From Neorickettsia helminthoeca str. Oregon (lineage in GTDB: Bacteria > Pseudomonadota > Alphaproteobacteria > Rickettsiales > Anaplasmataceae): 64,000 bases of DNA. The DNA is taken from NCBI RefSeq assembly GCF_000632985.1, contig NZ_CP007481.1:558001-622000 (forward strand), read 5' to 3'. A program made the translations under genes and the position numbers. Shown here one piece after another: positions 44,680 through 55,854 of the stretch. Each line of letters opens with the position of its first letter. Positions within the stretch are counted from its first letter, which is position 1. A model generated the notes under the pieces. That model saw nothing but the letters and a program-made list of their open reading frames with translations. It had not been told where the DNA came from and searched no databases.

Positions 44680-47600
44680 TCACACAGAAGCAATATCATC
44701 ACCAAGCTCGACAGAGGCCTGCCCATGCTGCTCTTCACTAGCAAATTGATGCCTCAATTTATCAATAAAATATCCAGCACCAACAGGCAGCAACCTACCA
44801 GCTATTATATTCTCCTTTAGGCCTCTCAACCTGTCAACTTTACCTGCAACTGCAGCCTCAGTGAGAATCTTTGTCGTTTCCTGGAAAGAAGCGGCAGAGA
44901 TGAATGATTCCGTTTGTAGACTTGCTCTGGTGATTCCGAGTAATACAGGGGTATACGAAGCGCATCTCAAGCCTTGCGTGGCTATTACTTCATTGATTTT
45001 TTCCACACGGGACTTTTCGACTTGCTCACCTACGAGGAGCGTAGTATCACCAGCATCGGTGATCTCCACCTTTTGGAGCATCTTTCTAATAATAACCTCT
45101 ATGTGTTTGTTATTTATCTTCACGCCTTGCAGTCTATAGACCCTCTGTATTTCGGTGATCATGTATTCAGCAAGTGCTTCTAGTCCTAACACCCTCAAGA
45201 TTTCATGTAAATCCGGATCTCCATCCATCAGTGGCTCACCCTTTCTTATAAAATCGCCCTCACTGACAATAAGATGTCTTCCTTTCGGCACCAGATATTC
45301 ATACACCCGCTGGCTGTCTTCGCGTGATCTAATAAGAACCTTTCTCTTGGATTTGTAGTAATCCTTTGCGAACTCGACATAACCATCGACCTCGCTAATG
45401 ACCGCGTTGACCTTCCCTTTTCTAGCTTCGAACAGCTTAATTACCCTAGGAAGACCTCCTGTAATATCACGAGTCGTTGTTGACTCCTTGGTAATTTTCG
45501 CAATTATATCACCTGCTTCAACCATATCCTCGGGAGAGACATTGAGGATTGCCCCGAGTGGCAATAGATAGATCGCTTCCTTGGACTGTTGCCCAGTAGC
45601 TAGGCTACCATCGGCATTTAAGATCTCGACGCGTGGGCGCAGATTAGAAGCCGCTTCACCTTGCTTCCAGTCGACAACGGTCTTGTTTGAGATACCAGTA
45701 TTCTCATCCTGAATCTCGTTGTAAGAGACACCTTCGATCATATCCGCATACGAAACCTTACCTGAGGCTTCTGAGATAATTGGGACGGTATATAAATCCC
45801 AATCTGCTAATTTTTTACCGATTGGTACCATATCCCCTTCTTTTACGTAGACTGTACCACCGTACTGGACTCTTCCTTGAAAGTGTTCTATTCCCAATGA
45901 GTCTACAAGCAACAACTCGAACGACCTGCTTAAAACGATATAATTTCCATCGCGATTTGTGATCAGGTTTGCGTTTACGAACTTGACCCTACCGCTGCAG
46001 AAAGCAACCATACTAGAACTCTCCACCCTACGGGTAGCGGCGCCACCGACGTGGAACGTTCTCATTGTGAGCTGTGTACCTGGTTCGCCAACAGACTGAG
46101 CTGCGATCACCCCCACTGCTTCCCCGAGTGAAACTAACTTCCTATTGGACAGATCAGCACCGTAACATTTCCTACATATACCGTATTTACTCTTACAAGT
46201 CAGCACGGAACGAATTCTCACAGAATCTATTCCAAGTGACTCTATCCTTTCTATAGATGCATCATCGAACATCTCTCCAGCCCGGACTATAGTTGAGCCA
46301 TCGGATGGATCTACTATATCCCCGGCTGAAACTCTGCTAAATATGCTATCGCTGAGTGGCATGATAACGACACCACCTTCGATGCTAGCACGCACCATCA
46401 ATCCGTCTGTGGCACCACAATCCTCCTCGACAATGATGGAATCCTGCGCAACGTCGACGAGTCGGCGAGTTAAGTATCCAGAGTTTGCAGTTTTCAATGC
46501 GGTATCAGCCAATCCTTTACGTGCACCATGCGTGGAGTTAAAATACTCCAGTACGCCCTGACCCTCTCTTAGATTCGATATGATTGGGTTCGGAATGATT
46601 TCACCGGAAGGCTTAGCCATCAAGCCTCTCATACCGGCCAGCTGCTTGATCTGGGCGGCTGAACCTCTTGCTCCAGACTGCGCCATCATAAAGATTGAAT
46701 TCATTTCCGCGACATTTTCATACACCGAAATTCCTTCCATCATATCCTTCGCGACGATATCAGTACATTTCTGCCATGCATCCACCACTTTATTGTATTT
46801 TTCGTGTTTAGTTATAAGACCTTCTTGGTACTGAAATTCATAATCTTTCACTTCTTCGTTGGTCTTTCTAACGTGCTCAGCTTTAGTAGCTGGAACTACC
46901 ATATCATCTTTACCGAATGAGATACCCGACAGAGTTGCATATCTGAAACCTAATTCCATTATTTTATCAGCGAACTCGACCGTCTTACCATGACCGCAAA
47001 TCTTGTAGACCAGGTCAACTAGATTACTGATGTCACGAACAGTAAGCATCGTGTTAACACTATCGAATGGTACACCCTCAGGCAGTATTTTCAGTAGCTG
47101 CAATCTTCCAAAAGTGGTGGTATAGAGGCGCGATTCACCATTAAATTCGAGCTGACACCTAATTCTTGTATGTAGCGCGATCTTTTTATTAACGAACGCA
47201 TGTTCAGCCTCCCATGGAGCGCAGAATACAGTTGGATGTACTTCTTGCGACTTTTCTTCCAGGCTCAGGTAGTACACGCCCAAAACGATATCCTTGGACG
47301 GCACGATAATCGGGCGCGAATTTGCAGGATTCAGGATATTATTCGTCGACATCACCAATAGACGTGCTTCAACCTGCGCCTCTATTGATAGTGGCACGTG
47401 AACTGACATCTGATCACCATCGAAATCAGCATTGAAAGCCGTGCAGACTAGTGGATGCAACTGAATTGCCTTTCCTTCTATCAGAACCGGCTCAAACGCT
47501 TGGACACTTAATCGGTGCAGAGTAGGTGCTCTGTTCAGGAACACAGGATGCTGATGTATAACTTTAGCCAAGACATCCCAAACCTCAGGCTGTTCATTTT

Positions 47601-48807
47601 GGACCATTCTACGTGCGGTCTTTATTGTAGGAGCGATACCATAGAGCTCCAACTTTGAGTATATGAAAGGCTTAAAGAGCTCCAGTGCGATTTTCTTAGG
47701 CAAGCCGCACTGATGAAGTTCCAACGCCGGACCCACGACGATCACTGATCTTCCGGAATAATCGACACGCTTTCCGAGGAGGTTCTGCCTGAATCTCCCT
47801 TGTTTTCCCTTAAGCATATCGCTGATAGACTTGTAAGGACGCTTATTACTACCTTTGATTATTTTAGTACGTCGCCCATTATCGAAGAGTGCATCTACGG
47901 CCTCTTGTAGCATCCGTCTTTCATTATTGATTATAATACTCGGAGCTCTTAGATAGATTAAGCTTTTCAATCTATTGTTTCTATTGATGACCGACCTATA
48001 GAGTGCATTCAGATCGGAGGTTGCGAACCTACCACCATCCAGCATAACCAGAGGTCTGAGATCTGGCGGCATGACTGGGATCACATCTAATATCATATCC
48101 ACGGGCCTGCTATCAGAACCGAGGAATTGTTCCACCAAGCGCAGAGTCTTTATGATTTTCTTCTTTTTCACCTCTGAGTTGGTACTTGCAGCTTGAGAGC
48201 GCAGTTTAACGGCCATCTCCTCCAAGTTCAGGGAGGCGAGCATGTGTTTTATAGCCTCGGCACCGATCATTGCAGTGAACGAACCTGCACCATATTCGCG
48301 GATTGCCTCAGAGTAGCTTTCGTCGGTGATTATATCATTCTTATTGAACGCTGTAACTCCAGGATCTATAACCACATAGGACTCGAAATATAATATCTTT
48401 TCTACGTTTTTGAGAGTCAAATCCAGCAGGGTACATATCTTTGACGGCAAAGATTTCAGGAACCAAATATGCGCAACCGGACTTGCCAATTCTATATGTC
48501 CCATCCGCTCGCGACGCACTCTAGAGGAGGTGACTTCTACGCCGCACCTCTCACAGACAACACCGCTGTACTTGATCTTCTTGTATTTACCGCACAAGCA
48601 CTCATAACTTTTCGTTGGCCCGAAAATTTTCGCACAGAACAGACCATCCCTTTCTGGCTTGAAGGTTCTATAGTTAATGGTTTCGGGTTTAGTCACCTCA
48701 CCATAGGATAAGGCTCGTATCTTATCTGCGCTAGCAAGAGAAATCTTAATGCTATCGAAGTCCACAGACCCATCAGCGCTGCGATGAAAACTACTGAAAT
48801 TTTTCAT
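44680..48807 (-). CDS. rpoC: RNA polymerase subunit beta'
   Basis: The 1,375-residue beta' subunit has the N-terminal zinc ribbon ([20 protein letters not shown], about 70-89), the active-site NADFDGD (about 460-466), the rudder/bridge regions, and the second zinc site (CRKCYGADL). It is separate from rpoB, with a 42-base gap, unlike the fused rpoBC of Wolbachia. It is co-oriented with the ribosomal genes upstream. Confidence 0.98.
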   Translation of the reverse strand: MKNFSSFHRSADGSVDFDSIKISLASADKIRALSYGEVTKPETINYRTFKPERDGLFCAKIFGPTKSYECLCGKYKKIKYSGVVCERCGVEVTSSRVRRERMGHIELASPVAHIWFLKSLPSKICTLLDLTLKNVEKILYFESYVVIDPGVTAFNKNDIITDESYSEAIREYGAGSFTAMIGAEAIKHMLASLNLEEMAVKLRSQAASTNSEVKKKKIIKTLRLVEQFLGSDSRPVDMILDVIPVMPPDLRPLVMLDGGRFATSDLNALYRSVINRNNRLKSLIYLRAPSIIINNERRMLQEAVDALFDNGRRTKIIKGSNKRPYKSISDMLKGKQGRFRQNLLGKRVDYSGRSVIVVGPALELHQCGLPKKIALELFKPFIYSKLELYGIAPTIKTARRMVQNEQPEVWDVLAKVIHQHPVFLNRAPTLHRLSVQAFEPVLIEGKAIQLHPLVCTAFNADFDGDQMSVHVPLSIEAQVEARLLVMSTNNILNPANSRPIIVPSKDIVLGVYYLSLEEKSQEVHPTVFCAPWEAEHAFVNKKIALHTRIRCQLEFNGESRLYTTTFGRLQLLKILPEGVPFDSVNTMLTVRDISNLVDLVYKICGHGKTVEFADKIMELGFRYATLSGISFGKDDMVVPATKAEHVRKTNEEVKDYEFQYQEGLITKHEKYNKVVDAWQKCTDIVAKDMMEGISVYENVAEMNSIFMMAQSGARGSAAQIKQLAGMRGLMAKPSGEIIPNPIISNLREGQGVLEYFNSTHGARKGLADTALKTANSGYLTRRLVDVAQDSIIVEEDCGATDGLMVRASIEGGVVIMPLSDSIFSRVSAGDIVDPSDGSTIVRAGEMFDDASIERIESLGIDSVRIRSVLTCKSKYGICRKCYGADLSNRKLVSLGEAVGVIAAQSVGEPGTQLTMRTFHVGGAATRRVESSSMVAFCSGRVKFVNANLITNRDGNYIVLSRSFELLLVDSLGIEHFQGRVQYGGTVYVKEGDMVPIGKKLADWDLYTVPIISEASGKVSYADMIEGVSYNEIQDENTGISNKTVVDWKQGEAASNLRPRVEILNADGSLATGQQSKEAIYLLPLGAILNVSPEDMVEAGDIIAKITKESTTTRDITGGLPRVIKLFEARKGKVNAVISEVDGYVEFAKDYYKSKRKVLIRSREDSQRVYEYLVPKGRHLIVSEGDFIRKGEPLMDGDPDLHEILRVLGLEALAEYMITEIQRVYRLQGVKINNKHIEVIIRKMLQKVEITDAGDTTLLVGEQVEKSRVEKINEVIATQGLRCASYTPVLLGITRASLQTESFISAASFQETTKILTEAAVAGKVDRLRGLKENIIAGRLLPVGAGYFIDKLRHQFASEEQHGQASVELGDDIASV

Positions 48808-48849
48808 AAAAACAAAAGAACTCTACTCCAGAAACCCAACTTCACTATT

Positions 48850-51800
48850 TTATTCTACATCAAGGAAAGAACGACCTTTTTTCTCCGAGAGGGAACAAAA
48901 CTCCACATTCAGACATAAAGCTCTGAGTTCATTCATCATTACGTTAAATGACTCAGGAATGCCATAATAGAAATTATTATCACCCCTTACTATCGAGTCA
49001 TAGACATTCACACGACCGACGACATCATCGGATTTGATAGTAAGCATTTCCTGCAGAGCAAAAGTCGCGCCGTAGGACTGGAGGGCCCAGCATTCCATTT
49101 CACCGAACCTCTGTCCCCCAAAGTGGGATTTACCACCGAGCGGCTGTTGCGTTATGAGGCTATAAGAACCGATAGAGCGGGCATGAATCTTATCATTTAC
49201 TAGGTGATGGAGTTTCAGCATATACTTACATCCGACAGTCACTTTCCTATCGAACTGCTCCCCTGTTACGCCATCGTACAGCACTTCCTGACCTGAAGGA
49301 TCCTTACCTGCCAAGATTAGGAGTCTCTCAATCTCGTCTGTCTTTGGGCCTTCGAAGACAGACGCCGCAACTGGGATACCCTTCCTCAAAGACTGAGAAT
49401 AATGCAGTACTTCATCATCGCTCATACCCTTTAGTATAGCCATCATTTTCTTATCGTTCTTGTAGATTTCGAAAAGTAATGATTTCAATTCAGGAAAATT
49501 ATTCTCATCGAGGAGTTTACTTACCTTCTTCCCAAGATTATAAACCGCCCAACCGAGATGGGTTTCCAATATTTGTCCGACGTTCATTCGCGAAGGAACA
49601 CCAAGAGGGTTGAGGATGATATCTACTGGGGTTCCATCGGACAAGTAAGGCATATCTTCAGCTGGAACTATCCTTGAGATGACACCCTTGTTACCGTGTC
49701 TACCTGACATTTTATCCCCAGGCTGGAGGGTGTGTTTAACAGCGACGAACACCTTTACAACCGTCAGGACACCTTGTGCCAGATCGTCATCGCCACGAAT
49801 CTTCTCAAAGTTTTCCTCGTAGACCTTATTTATTTCCGCAGAACGGTCCACGAATCTCTGTCTTAAAAGTTTTATTGAGGCGATACCCTCGACACTCAGC
49901 TTCCACCAATCCTCTCGATTTATCGACAAGAGTGCAGTTTCAGTGATGACATCGCCTTCAGATATGCCATTAAGGCTATTCAGTGCGACTTTACCCACCA
50001 GCATCTCCTTAAGAATCGAGTAGATGTAATTCGCAAGCACCGTAAGCTCATGATCACGCTTTGCCTTCTCGGAATCTACAGCCTGTTTTTCTATCAACAG
50101 CGCCCTACCGACCTTTTCTATACCCCTGCGCTGTAGGATTTTTACATCCACCACACAACCTGACACCCCTGGTGGCAGATACAAAGAGGAATCCTTCACA
50201 TCGATTGCCTTTTCACCAAAAATGGCGCGAAGCAATTTTTCTTCAGGCGTTACAGGGGAGCTACTTTTAGGCGTCACCTTACCCACGAGTATATCTCCTG
50301 ACTCGACACTTGCCCCTACACAAACTATACCGAATTCATCCAGGCTATGCAGGAACTCTTCAGCTACCCCAGGGATATCTCTAGTCAACTCCTCAGGACC
50401 GAGTCTTGTATCGCGAACAATACACTCAAATCCTTCCAAATGCACAGAGGTAAAGATATCATCCCTGGCAACGTTGCTGGAGATGACAATAGAGTCTTCG
50501 AAGTTGTAACCGCGCCAAGACATGAACGCTACTATCAAATTCCGGCCAAGAGCGAGCTCGCCTTGTTGTGTAGCGGGACCATCGGCAAGAATATCACCCG
50601 CTTTGACGCGCTGACCCTGGTATACAACACATCTCTGATGAATACATGTATTGTGATTTGACTTCCTGAATTTATGCAACATGTATGAATCGATCCAAAA
50701 ATCCTCCTTAGATTCGGAAGCAACGACTATATTTTTTGCATCGATATACTCAACAACACCAGCACGTTTTGCCACTACTACAGCCCCGGAACCACGAGCA
50801 ACATAGCTTTCCATACCAGTACCAACCAGAGGAGCTTCAGGCACCATAAGAGGCACAGCTTGTCTCTGCATATTGGAACCCATCAAAGCTCTATTTGCAT
50901 CGTCATTTTCCAAGAACGGTATCAAAGAGGCGGCAACTGATACAATCTGTTTTGCCGAGACATCTGCGAACTGGACTTCATCCCGGGGAATAAAAACATT
51001 TTCATAATTTCTCCGACAGTAGACAAGATCGTCTAGTATATAGCCATCATCATCGACTCTGACACTGGCCTGACAAATATTTGCCTTGATCTCATCAATC
51101 GCGGATAGGTATGTCACTTCATCCGTGATCTTACCATTTCGAACATAGCGGTAAGGCGTCTCTATGAAGCCATACTTATTGATTTTTGCATATATAGCAA
51201 GACTATTTATCAGACCAATTGTAGCGCCTTCTGGTGTTTCAGTTGCACAGATCCTACCGTAGTGCGTAGTGTGTACGTCACGCACTTCGAATCCTGCTCT
51301 GCCTCTATTTAATCCACCGGGCCCTAATGCAGATATGCGTCGCTTATGTGTGATTTCGGATAAAGGATTTGTTTGATCCATGAACTGAGAAAGAGCTGAA
51401 GACATGAAAAATTCCCGTATCACAGCACCAAGAATTTTGGAATTTATCATATCACACGGCATTACTGTATCGAAATCAGCTGTAGCCATATTTTCGATAA
51501 TGACCCTTACCATTCTCACCAGCCCTACCCTGAACTGGTTATCCATGAACTCACCGACAGATCTGACGCGTCTATTTCCCAGATGATCAATATCATCGAC
51601 ATCTCCAACATCTCTCTGCAAGTTCATTAACTCCTTGATGGTACAGAGGATGTCTTCTTTTGTGAGGACAGTTAAGTTTTCATCGTGATTCAGGTTGAAT
51701 TTTGCATTTAATCTGACCCTACCGACGTTCAGAAGATCATATCTCTCAGGGAGGAAGAAGAGTGACTCAAAGAGCTTCTCCGCGGACTCGACCGAGGGAA

Positions 51801-52926
51801 TCTCGCCTGGCCGTACGACTCTATATATGGATAGCATCGCTTCCTCGTACGAGCAATCATATTGGAGAACTGCATTGAACATGTAATTCCCTTTGAGATC
51901 CACTAATTTGAGCAAGTCGACGTCCAAGAATTCCGTTTTCGCGATATGTTCTTTTGTCAACTTTGTTCCATGCGGAAGAAGGAATTCCCCCTTAGTGGAG
52001 AGCAGATCGTCAGCAAGGTACATATCCTTCATGACCTCGACGTCCATGAAGTAGTGACGAAGACCCTTTGCATACAAGCTTTTAGCAAGAGCTATAGAGA
52101 CTCTACTACCCTTCTTCAGAACCACTTCACCGGTGTCAGTGTTGATGAGGTCGTATTGCAGTCTCACGCCCTTGAATTTCTCAGGAACGAAAAGACTCAC
52201 CCACTTACCATCCTGGGTGCGACGACATTCGGTGATTTCGCAAAAACAGGAAAAGATCTCCTTATTTGACAATCCCAAGGCTCTCAAAAGAAAAGTGACA
52301 GGAAGTTTTCTTTTTTTGTCTATACGAAAGTACAGAATATCTTTAGCATCGAATTCGAAATCCAGCCACGATCCTCTATAAGGTATAATACGAGCTATGT
52401 AATTAAGTTTTCCCGAAATGGACTTCGCTTTGTCGTTATCGAAAAATACCCCTGGAGCTCGATGCATCTGTGACACAACAACGCGCTCGACACCATTTAT
52501 CACAAACGTACCATTCTTGGACATAATGGGTATATCACCCATATATATTTCCTGTTCTCTTATATCTTTTATCGAAGGGCTACTCGGATTCTGCTCAGAC
52601 TTAGCTGATTTCTCAGATGAAACAACAGATTCATCTGCAAAAACGACCAATCTAAGTACTGCTCTGAGCGGTGCTGCGTAGGTGATACCCCTCTCTATAC
52701 AGCCATATTCATCATGCTTTGGCTCACCTACTCTGCAGCTAACAAACTCCAGCGAAGCCCTTCCGTACCCATCGCTTATAGGAAAAACAGAAGCAAAAAT
52801 ATCCTGTATCGAAGAAATGGAACCTCCGCCTCCTATAAATGAAAAATACGAATCCTTTTGAACTTTTACCAGATCAGGAAAGTCAAAGAGCAACTCATCA
52901 AAATACAACCTGCGAAATCCAGACAT
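48850..52926 (-). CDS. rpoB: RNA polymerase subunit beta
   Basis: The 1,358-residue beta subunit. The rifampicin region reads SSALSQFMDQTNPLSEITHKRRISALGPGG in two blocks, with no obvious resistance-type change apart from SSALSQF at the usual SSQLSQF position. Further motifs are MSWRGYNFEDS and GDKMSGRHGNKGV. It lies in the rplKAJL-rpoBC order. A start 42 bases after the rplL stop makes it part of the same transcript. Confidence 0.98.
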   Translation of the reverse strand: MSGFRRLYFDELLFDFPDLVKVQKDSYFSFIGGGGSISSIQDIFASVFPISDGYGRASLEFVSCRVGEPKHDEYGCIERGITYAAPLRAVLRLVVFADESVVSSEKSAKSEQNPSSPSIKDIREQEIYMGDIPIMSKNGTFVINGVERVVVSQMHRAPGVFFDNDKAKSISGKLNYIARIIPYRGSWLDFEFDAKDILYFRIDKKRKLPVTFLLRALGLSNKEIFSCFCEITECRRTQDGKWVSLFVPEKFKGVRLQYDLINTDTGEVVLKKGSRVSIALAKSLYAKGLRHYFMDVEVMKDMYLADDLLSTKGEFLLPHGTKLTKEHIAKTEFLDVDLLKLVDLKGNYMFNAVLQYDCSYEEAMLSIYRVVRPGEIPSVESAEKLFESLFFLPERYDLLNVGRVRLNAKFNLNHDENLTVLTKEDILCTIKELMNLQRDVGDVDDIDHLGNRRVRSVGEFMDNQFRVGLVRMVRVIIENMATADFDTVMPCDMINSKILGAVIREFFMSSALSQFMDQTNPLSEITHKRRISALGPGGLNRGRAGFEVRDVHTTHYGRICATETPEGATIGLINSLAIYAKINKYGFIETPYRYVRNGKITDEVTYLSAIDEIKANICQASVRVDDDGYILDDLVYCRRNYENVFIPRDEVQFADVSAKQIVSVAASLIPFLENDDANRALMGSNMQRQAVPLMVPEAPLVGTGMESYVARGSGAVVVAKRAGVVEYIDAKNIVVASESKEDFWIDSYMLHKFRKSNHNTCIHQRCVVYQGQRVKAGDILADGPATQQGELALGRNLIVAFMSWRGYNFEDSIVISSNVARDDIFTSVHLEGFECIVRDTRLGPEELTRDIPGVAEEFLHSLDEFGIVCVGASVESGDILVGKVTPKSSSPVTPEEKLLRAIFGEKAIDVKDSSLYLPPGVSGCVVDVKILQRRGIEKVGRALLIEKQAVDSEKAKRDHELTVLANYIYSILKEMLVGKVALNSLNGISEGDVITETALLSINREDWWKLSVEGIASIKLLRQRFVDRSAEINKVYEENFEKIRGDDDLAQGVLTVVKVFVAVKHTLQPGDKMSGRHGNKGVISRIVPAEDMPYLSDGTPVDIILNPLGVPSRMNVGQILETHLGWAVYNLGKKVSKLLDENNFPELKSLLFEIYKNDKKMMAILKGMSDDEVLHYSQSLRKGIPVAASVFEGPKTDEIERLLILAGKDPSGQEVLYDGVTGEQFDRKVTVGCKYMLKLHHLVNDKIHARSIGSYSLITQQPLGGKSHFGGQRFGEMECWALQSYGATFALQEMLTIKSDDVVGRVNVYDSIVRGDNNFYYGIPESFNVMMNELRALCLNVEFCSLSEKKGRSFLDVE

Positions 52927-52967
52927 AGCAGAAAGAGAAGAAGGAAGATAAAATTCAGTCAGGGATT

Positions 52968-53390
52968 CTACTCTCCTTTCAGTTCGGATTCACATTCAGC
53001 ATCCTTTAGGACTTTTGCATAGGCATCAGCCTTTTCCTTGGTCAGCCCCGATAGGACATCCACAGGGACCGCATCAACCTTATCTTTAAGTTCTTTCAAG
53101 CCCATATCTTGACCCAATTCCTGTTTAAAGATAGTCTTCAATGCTTTGATAGCATTAGTTTTTTTATCGCCATAGCCCTTCAGGATGAGCGTGAATTTAG
53201 AAGCTTCACTTTTCTTTTCGGTGACTTCTGCAGCTACTGGAGCTGCTGATGCAGCAGGCGCGAAAGACACATCTGGCAAATTCAACACTTTTTTCAATTC
53301 AGCAGCCAGCTCAGCCGCTTCAACTAGATTCAAAGACAAAATCTTCTGCGCTATTTCAGAACACTCAACTTTAGACACAAAAACCTCCAA
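52968..53390 (-). CDS. rplL: 50S ribosomal protein L7/L12
   Basis: A 140-residue stalk protein: N-terminal dimerisation helix part, Ala-rich hinge (AAPAASAAPVAAE), and C-terminal factor-binding domain (KTNAIKALKTIFKQELG, then LKELKDKVDAVP). It is somewhat longer than the usual 120-130 residues because of a C-terminal KDAECESELKGE tail. It follows rplJ by 24 bases. Confidence 0.96.
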   Translation of the reverse strand: MEVFVSKVECSEIAQKILSLNLVEAAELAAELKKVLNLPDVSFAPAASAAPVAAEVTEKKSEASKFTLILKGYGDKKTNAIKALKTIFKQELGQDMGLKELKDKVDAVPVDVLSGLTKEKADAYAKVLKDAECESELKGE

Positions 53391-53414
53391 AATAAAATAG
53401 GTAAGGACAGACCC

Positions 53415-53945
53415 TCAATCAGCAGTACTAACAGTACCACCTTTTACGTAAGAATCAAAATATCTGACGAGCAGATTAGCCGGCCCATTTAGAGCATCCA
53501 CCAATGCGGCCGGGACGGAATTTATAGCATTGACGAGAGCTGCATAGATACAACTCTCATCTGGCAGCGCTGAAAAATCCTTCATCAGTGGAAGAGTGAA
53601 CGAGGTAGTATCATATTTCCCACCGAGAACAGCAAATCTTTCCTGACCGTAGTCCGTGGAGAACTTGAATACACACCTTAAGAATTCGGGGACATTCTGG
53701 TTACAATGAGCAAAGGCTACGCTTCCAGCAAGATACTCGGATAGGAAGGACACGCCAGAATTAGAGATAGCAATTCTTGCAAGAGAATTCTTCACGACAT
53801 TTATGTTTCCCCCGAGATCCCACAACTTTTCCCGGAAAGAAAATATTTCGTGACAGGCGAGGGAAGACACCTTAATAACTATCACAACTCGCTGCTGAAG
53901 AATCGATTCAAGCTTTCCGAGAAGATTAGATTTCCTTTCATTCAT
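53415..53945 (-). CDS. rplJ: 50S ribosomal protein L10
   Basis: A 176-residue stalk-base protein that carries the L7/L12 dimers. The core matches the family (FSFREKLWDLGGNINVVKNSLARIA, VAFAHCN), ending with a helical L12-binding tail. It starts 10 bases after rplA, so the long rplJ leader used for autoregulation in enteric bacteria is absent. Confidence 0.93.
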   Translation of the reverse strand: MNERKSNLLGKLESILQQRVVIVIKVSSLACHEIFSFREKLWDLGGNINVVKNSLARIAISNSGVSFLSEYLAGSVAFAHCNQNVPEFLRCVFKFSTDYGQERFAVLGGKYDTTSFTLPLMKDFSALPDESCIYAALVNAINSVPAALVDALNGPANLLVRYFDSYVKGGTVSTAD

Positions 53946-53955
53946 AACAACACTA

Positions 53956-54585
53956 CTACAACGCGCTAAAATCTATGAAGTATCCGCTCCCCATGGTGCT
54001 GCTGAGACTGATACTATTTATATAATTTGACAGACTCACACTCTTCGGCTTGATCGAGAAGACAGATTCACAAAAAACCTGAAAGTTATCACGCAACTTA
54101 TCAAAGCCCATGCTTAACTTACCAACTTTACAGTGGAGAACCCCCGCCTTATTACTTTTAAAAATCGATTTACCCGAAAGAAGCGAAGAGACAGCATCAA
54201 CCACGCTGTCTGTGACGAGACCATATTTACTATCAGGCATTAGACCCCTTGGACCTAGAATACGCGCCACTCTACTAAGTTTAGGCATCATAGCGGGAGT
54301 AGATACGGAATACTTATGCCCCCTCACTAATGATTTCTTTGACTTTATCGACTCCATTAACTCCTCTCCCCCGCAAGAAACCTTATCACCGAAACTATGC
54401 AGGGCAGCAGTATCACCTGAAAAAACCAGAATGCGCCCAAAATCAAAAGAGTGATTGAACACGCAACTTCCCTTGACTGAATCAGTTGAAACAAAATGAA
54501 CTGCGACATCAAGGGCCTCATCAAATTTATGCTCTTTCTGCATTATTTCTTTGAGAGCTACATCAATACTGAGAACTTCCTTCAT
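53956..54585 (-). CDS. rplA: 50S ribosomal protein L1 (short)
   Basis: L1 forms the L1 stalk and controls E-site tRNA release. The 209-residue copy is about 20 shorter than usual. It retains PKLSRVARILGPRGLMPDSKYG and the GKSIFKSNKAGVLHCKVGK block. The C-terminus is diverged (NYINSISLSSTMGSG). Its ATG overlaps the rplK stop (ATGA), so translation is coupled. Confidence 0.93.
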   Translation of the reverse strand: MKEVLSIDVALKEIMQKEHKFDEALDVAVHFVSTDSVKGSCVFNHSFDFGRILVFSGDTAALHSFGDKVSCGGEELMESIKSKKSLVRGHKYSVSTPAMMPKLSRVARILGPRGLMPDSKYGLVTDSVVDAVSSLLSGKSIFKSNKAGVLHCKVGKLSMGFDKLRDNFQVFCESVFSIKPKSVSLSNYINSISLSSTMGSGYFIDFSAL

Positions 54586-55013
54586 TTCAAATCTCCTGAT
54601 ATCTTTATACCCATGGATGACACCTTACCTACAACGGTACGCATTGCGGCATTAAAGTCCCTAGTATTCATGGAAGACATTAACTCCTGCGCCATTTCGG
54701 AAATCTTCTCCCGATCGATGTAAGCAAGTATATCCTTACCAGGAGCTGAAGAACCCTTCTCAAACTGCAAGAAAGATTTAACAACATCCGTGGAACTTCT
54801 TCCTTTTACTTGAACGTCAAAGGTCTTATCATGATACAACAGAACCCTCACTCTAACATTACCACTTCCATAAGACCCTGTTAGCTCATTACAAGCTTGA
54901 CAAAACTTCATCAGATTAATCCCCTTTGGCCCAAGAGACGACGCTATAGCCGGGGTAGGTGAAGCCTTCCCTGCAGGAACCCGCAACTTCAACCGAGCAA
55001 CAACTTTCTTCAT
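54582..55013 (-). CDS. rplK: 50S ribosomal protein L11
   Basis: A 143-residue protein binding the 23S GTPase centre. Family motifs are KLRVPAGKASPTPAIASSLG and GINLMKFCQACN, followed by the C-terminal RNA-binding part. The ATG at 55013 (MKKVVARLKL) is the family start; the frame is open 13 codons upstream only by chance overlap near nusG. It overlaps rplA by four bases. Confidence 0.96.
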   Translation of the reverse strand: MKKVVARLKLRVPAGKASPTPAIASSLGPKGINLMKFCQACNELTGSYGSGNVRVRVLLYHDKTFDVQVKGRSSTDVVKSFLQFEKGSSAPGKDILAYIDREKISEMAQELMSSMNTRDFNAAMRTVVGKVSSMGIKISGDLK

Positions 55014-55044
55014 ATAACAACACAAAACAACACAAAATCCTACG

Positions 55045-55560
55045 CTAATCAACCAATTTGAGCTGATCTAAACTAAAGGAAACCACTACATCCTGCCCAC
55101 AAAAAACTATTCTCACTTTCGCCTTGGAATGTTTTTCATCGATTTCATCGACCTCACCTACACAAGACTCGAAATACTCACATAAGATTGCGACTCGAGA
55201 TCCGACGACAATCTTGTCTCCCTCAGAAACGAACTCGGCAGAAGTCATAAACTCGCGCATTTCATCGATATCGTGATCGGTCAAGAATTTTGGAGAACCA
55301 GCCTGGTTAAGAAACTTACATGGAATGCCGTACAAACCACGCATAGTAGAGACTTCGTTGAGGAAAGTCGAACCTGGTGCAACCTTTACGAATACATATC
55401 CCGGGAGGAATCTTTTAGAAGAGGGGGTATCAAGCTTAGCTAAGGCAGGAGAGAACACATCGACCACCACACCTGCACATCGACTCCTGATTAAATCGCA
55501 TACCTTGGACTCAGTACCAGATCTAACCTGCAGAACACACCAGCCACCATTAGAATCCAT
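55045..55560 (-). CDS. nusG: Transcription antitermination factor NusG
   Basis: A 171-residue factor linking RNA polymerase, Rho and ribosome. The NGN domain starts MDSNGGWCVLQVRSGTESKV and includes RFLPGYVFVKV (SSKRFLPGYV) and STMRGLYGIPCKF. The C-terminal KOW domain begins SEGDKIVVGSRVAI. The ATG at 55560 is preferred over a TTG four codons earlier. It follows secE by 15 bases. Confidence 0.96.
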   Translation of the reverse strand: MDSNGGWCVLQVRSGTESKVCDLIRSRCAGVVVDVFSPALAKLDTPSSKRFLPGYVFVKVAPGSTFLNEVSTMRGLYGIPCKFLNQAGSPKFLTDHDIDEMREFMTSAEFVSEGDKIVVGSRVAILCEYFESCVGEVDEIDEKHSKAKVRIVFCGQDVVVSFSLDQLKLVD

Positions 55561-55575
55561 ACAAATCCACAAAAT

Positions 55576-55743
55576 CTAGTAAAAAAACTGAACCACCGAG
55601 AAAGCGATATAATCGACGAGTGCAAAAAGCAGAGCAAAAACGGATGTAAGCACCACGACGAAAGCAGAAAAAGAGAATACCTCCTTTCTGGACGACCAAG
55701 CCACACATCGAAACTCAGCCAAAACACTACGAAAGAAATTCAT
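55576..55743 (-). CDS. secE: Protein translocase subunit SecE (55 residues)
   Basis: A very short single-span SecE. It reads MNFFRSVLAEFRCVAWSSRK at the start (the amphipathic helix with the conserved V.WxSRKEV), then one membrane segment (FSAFVVVLTSVFALLFALVD), and ends QFFY. Size, topology and position between trnW/tuf and nusG all match SecE. It is below common length cut-offs and could be missed. Confidence 0.9.
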   Translation of the reverse strand: MNFFRSVLAEFRCVAWSSRKEVFSFSAFVVVLTSVFALLFALVDYIAFSVVQFFY

Positions 55744-55762
55744 CCAAAACATACTAAAAAAA

Positions 55763-55835
55763 CAGGAGCGATAGGACTCGAACCTACAACCGTCGGTTTT
55801 GGAGACCGAAACTCTACCAATTGAGCTACGCTCCT
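55763..55835 (-). tRNA. tRNA-Trp (anticodon CCA)
   Basis: A 73-base cloverleaf: acceptor AGGAGCG/CGCTCCT, D-arm GCTC/GAGT, anticodon stem TCGGT/ACCGA with loop CTCCAAA (anticodon CCA), T-loop TTCGAGT, discriminator G. CCA is not encoded. It sits in the conserved place between tuf and secE. Confidence 0.96.
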
Positions 55836-55854
55836 AAAATTTAGCTCTTACCTA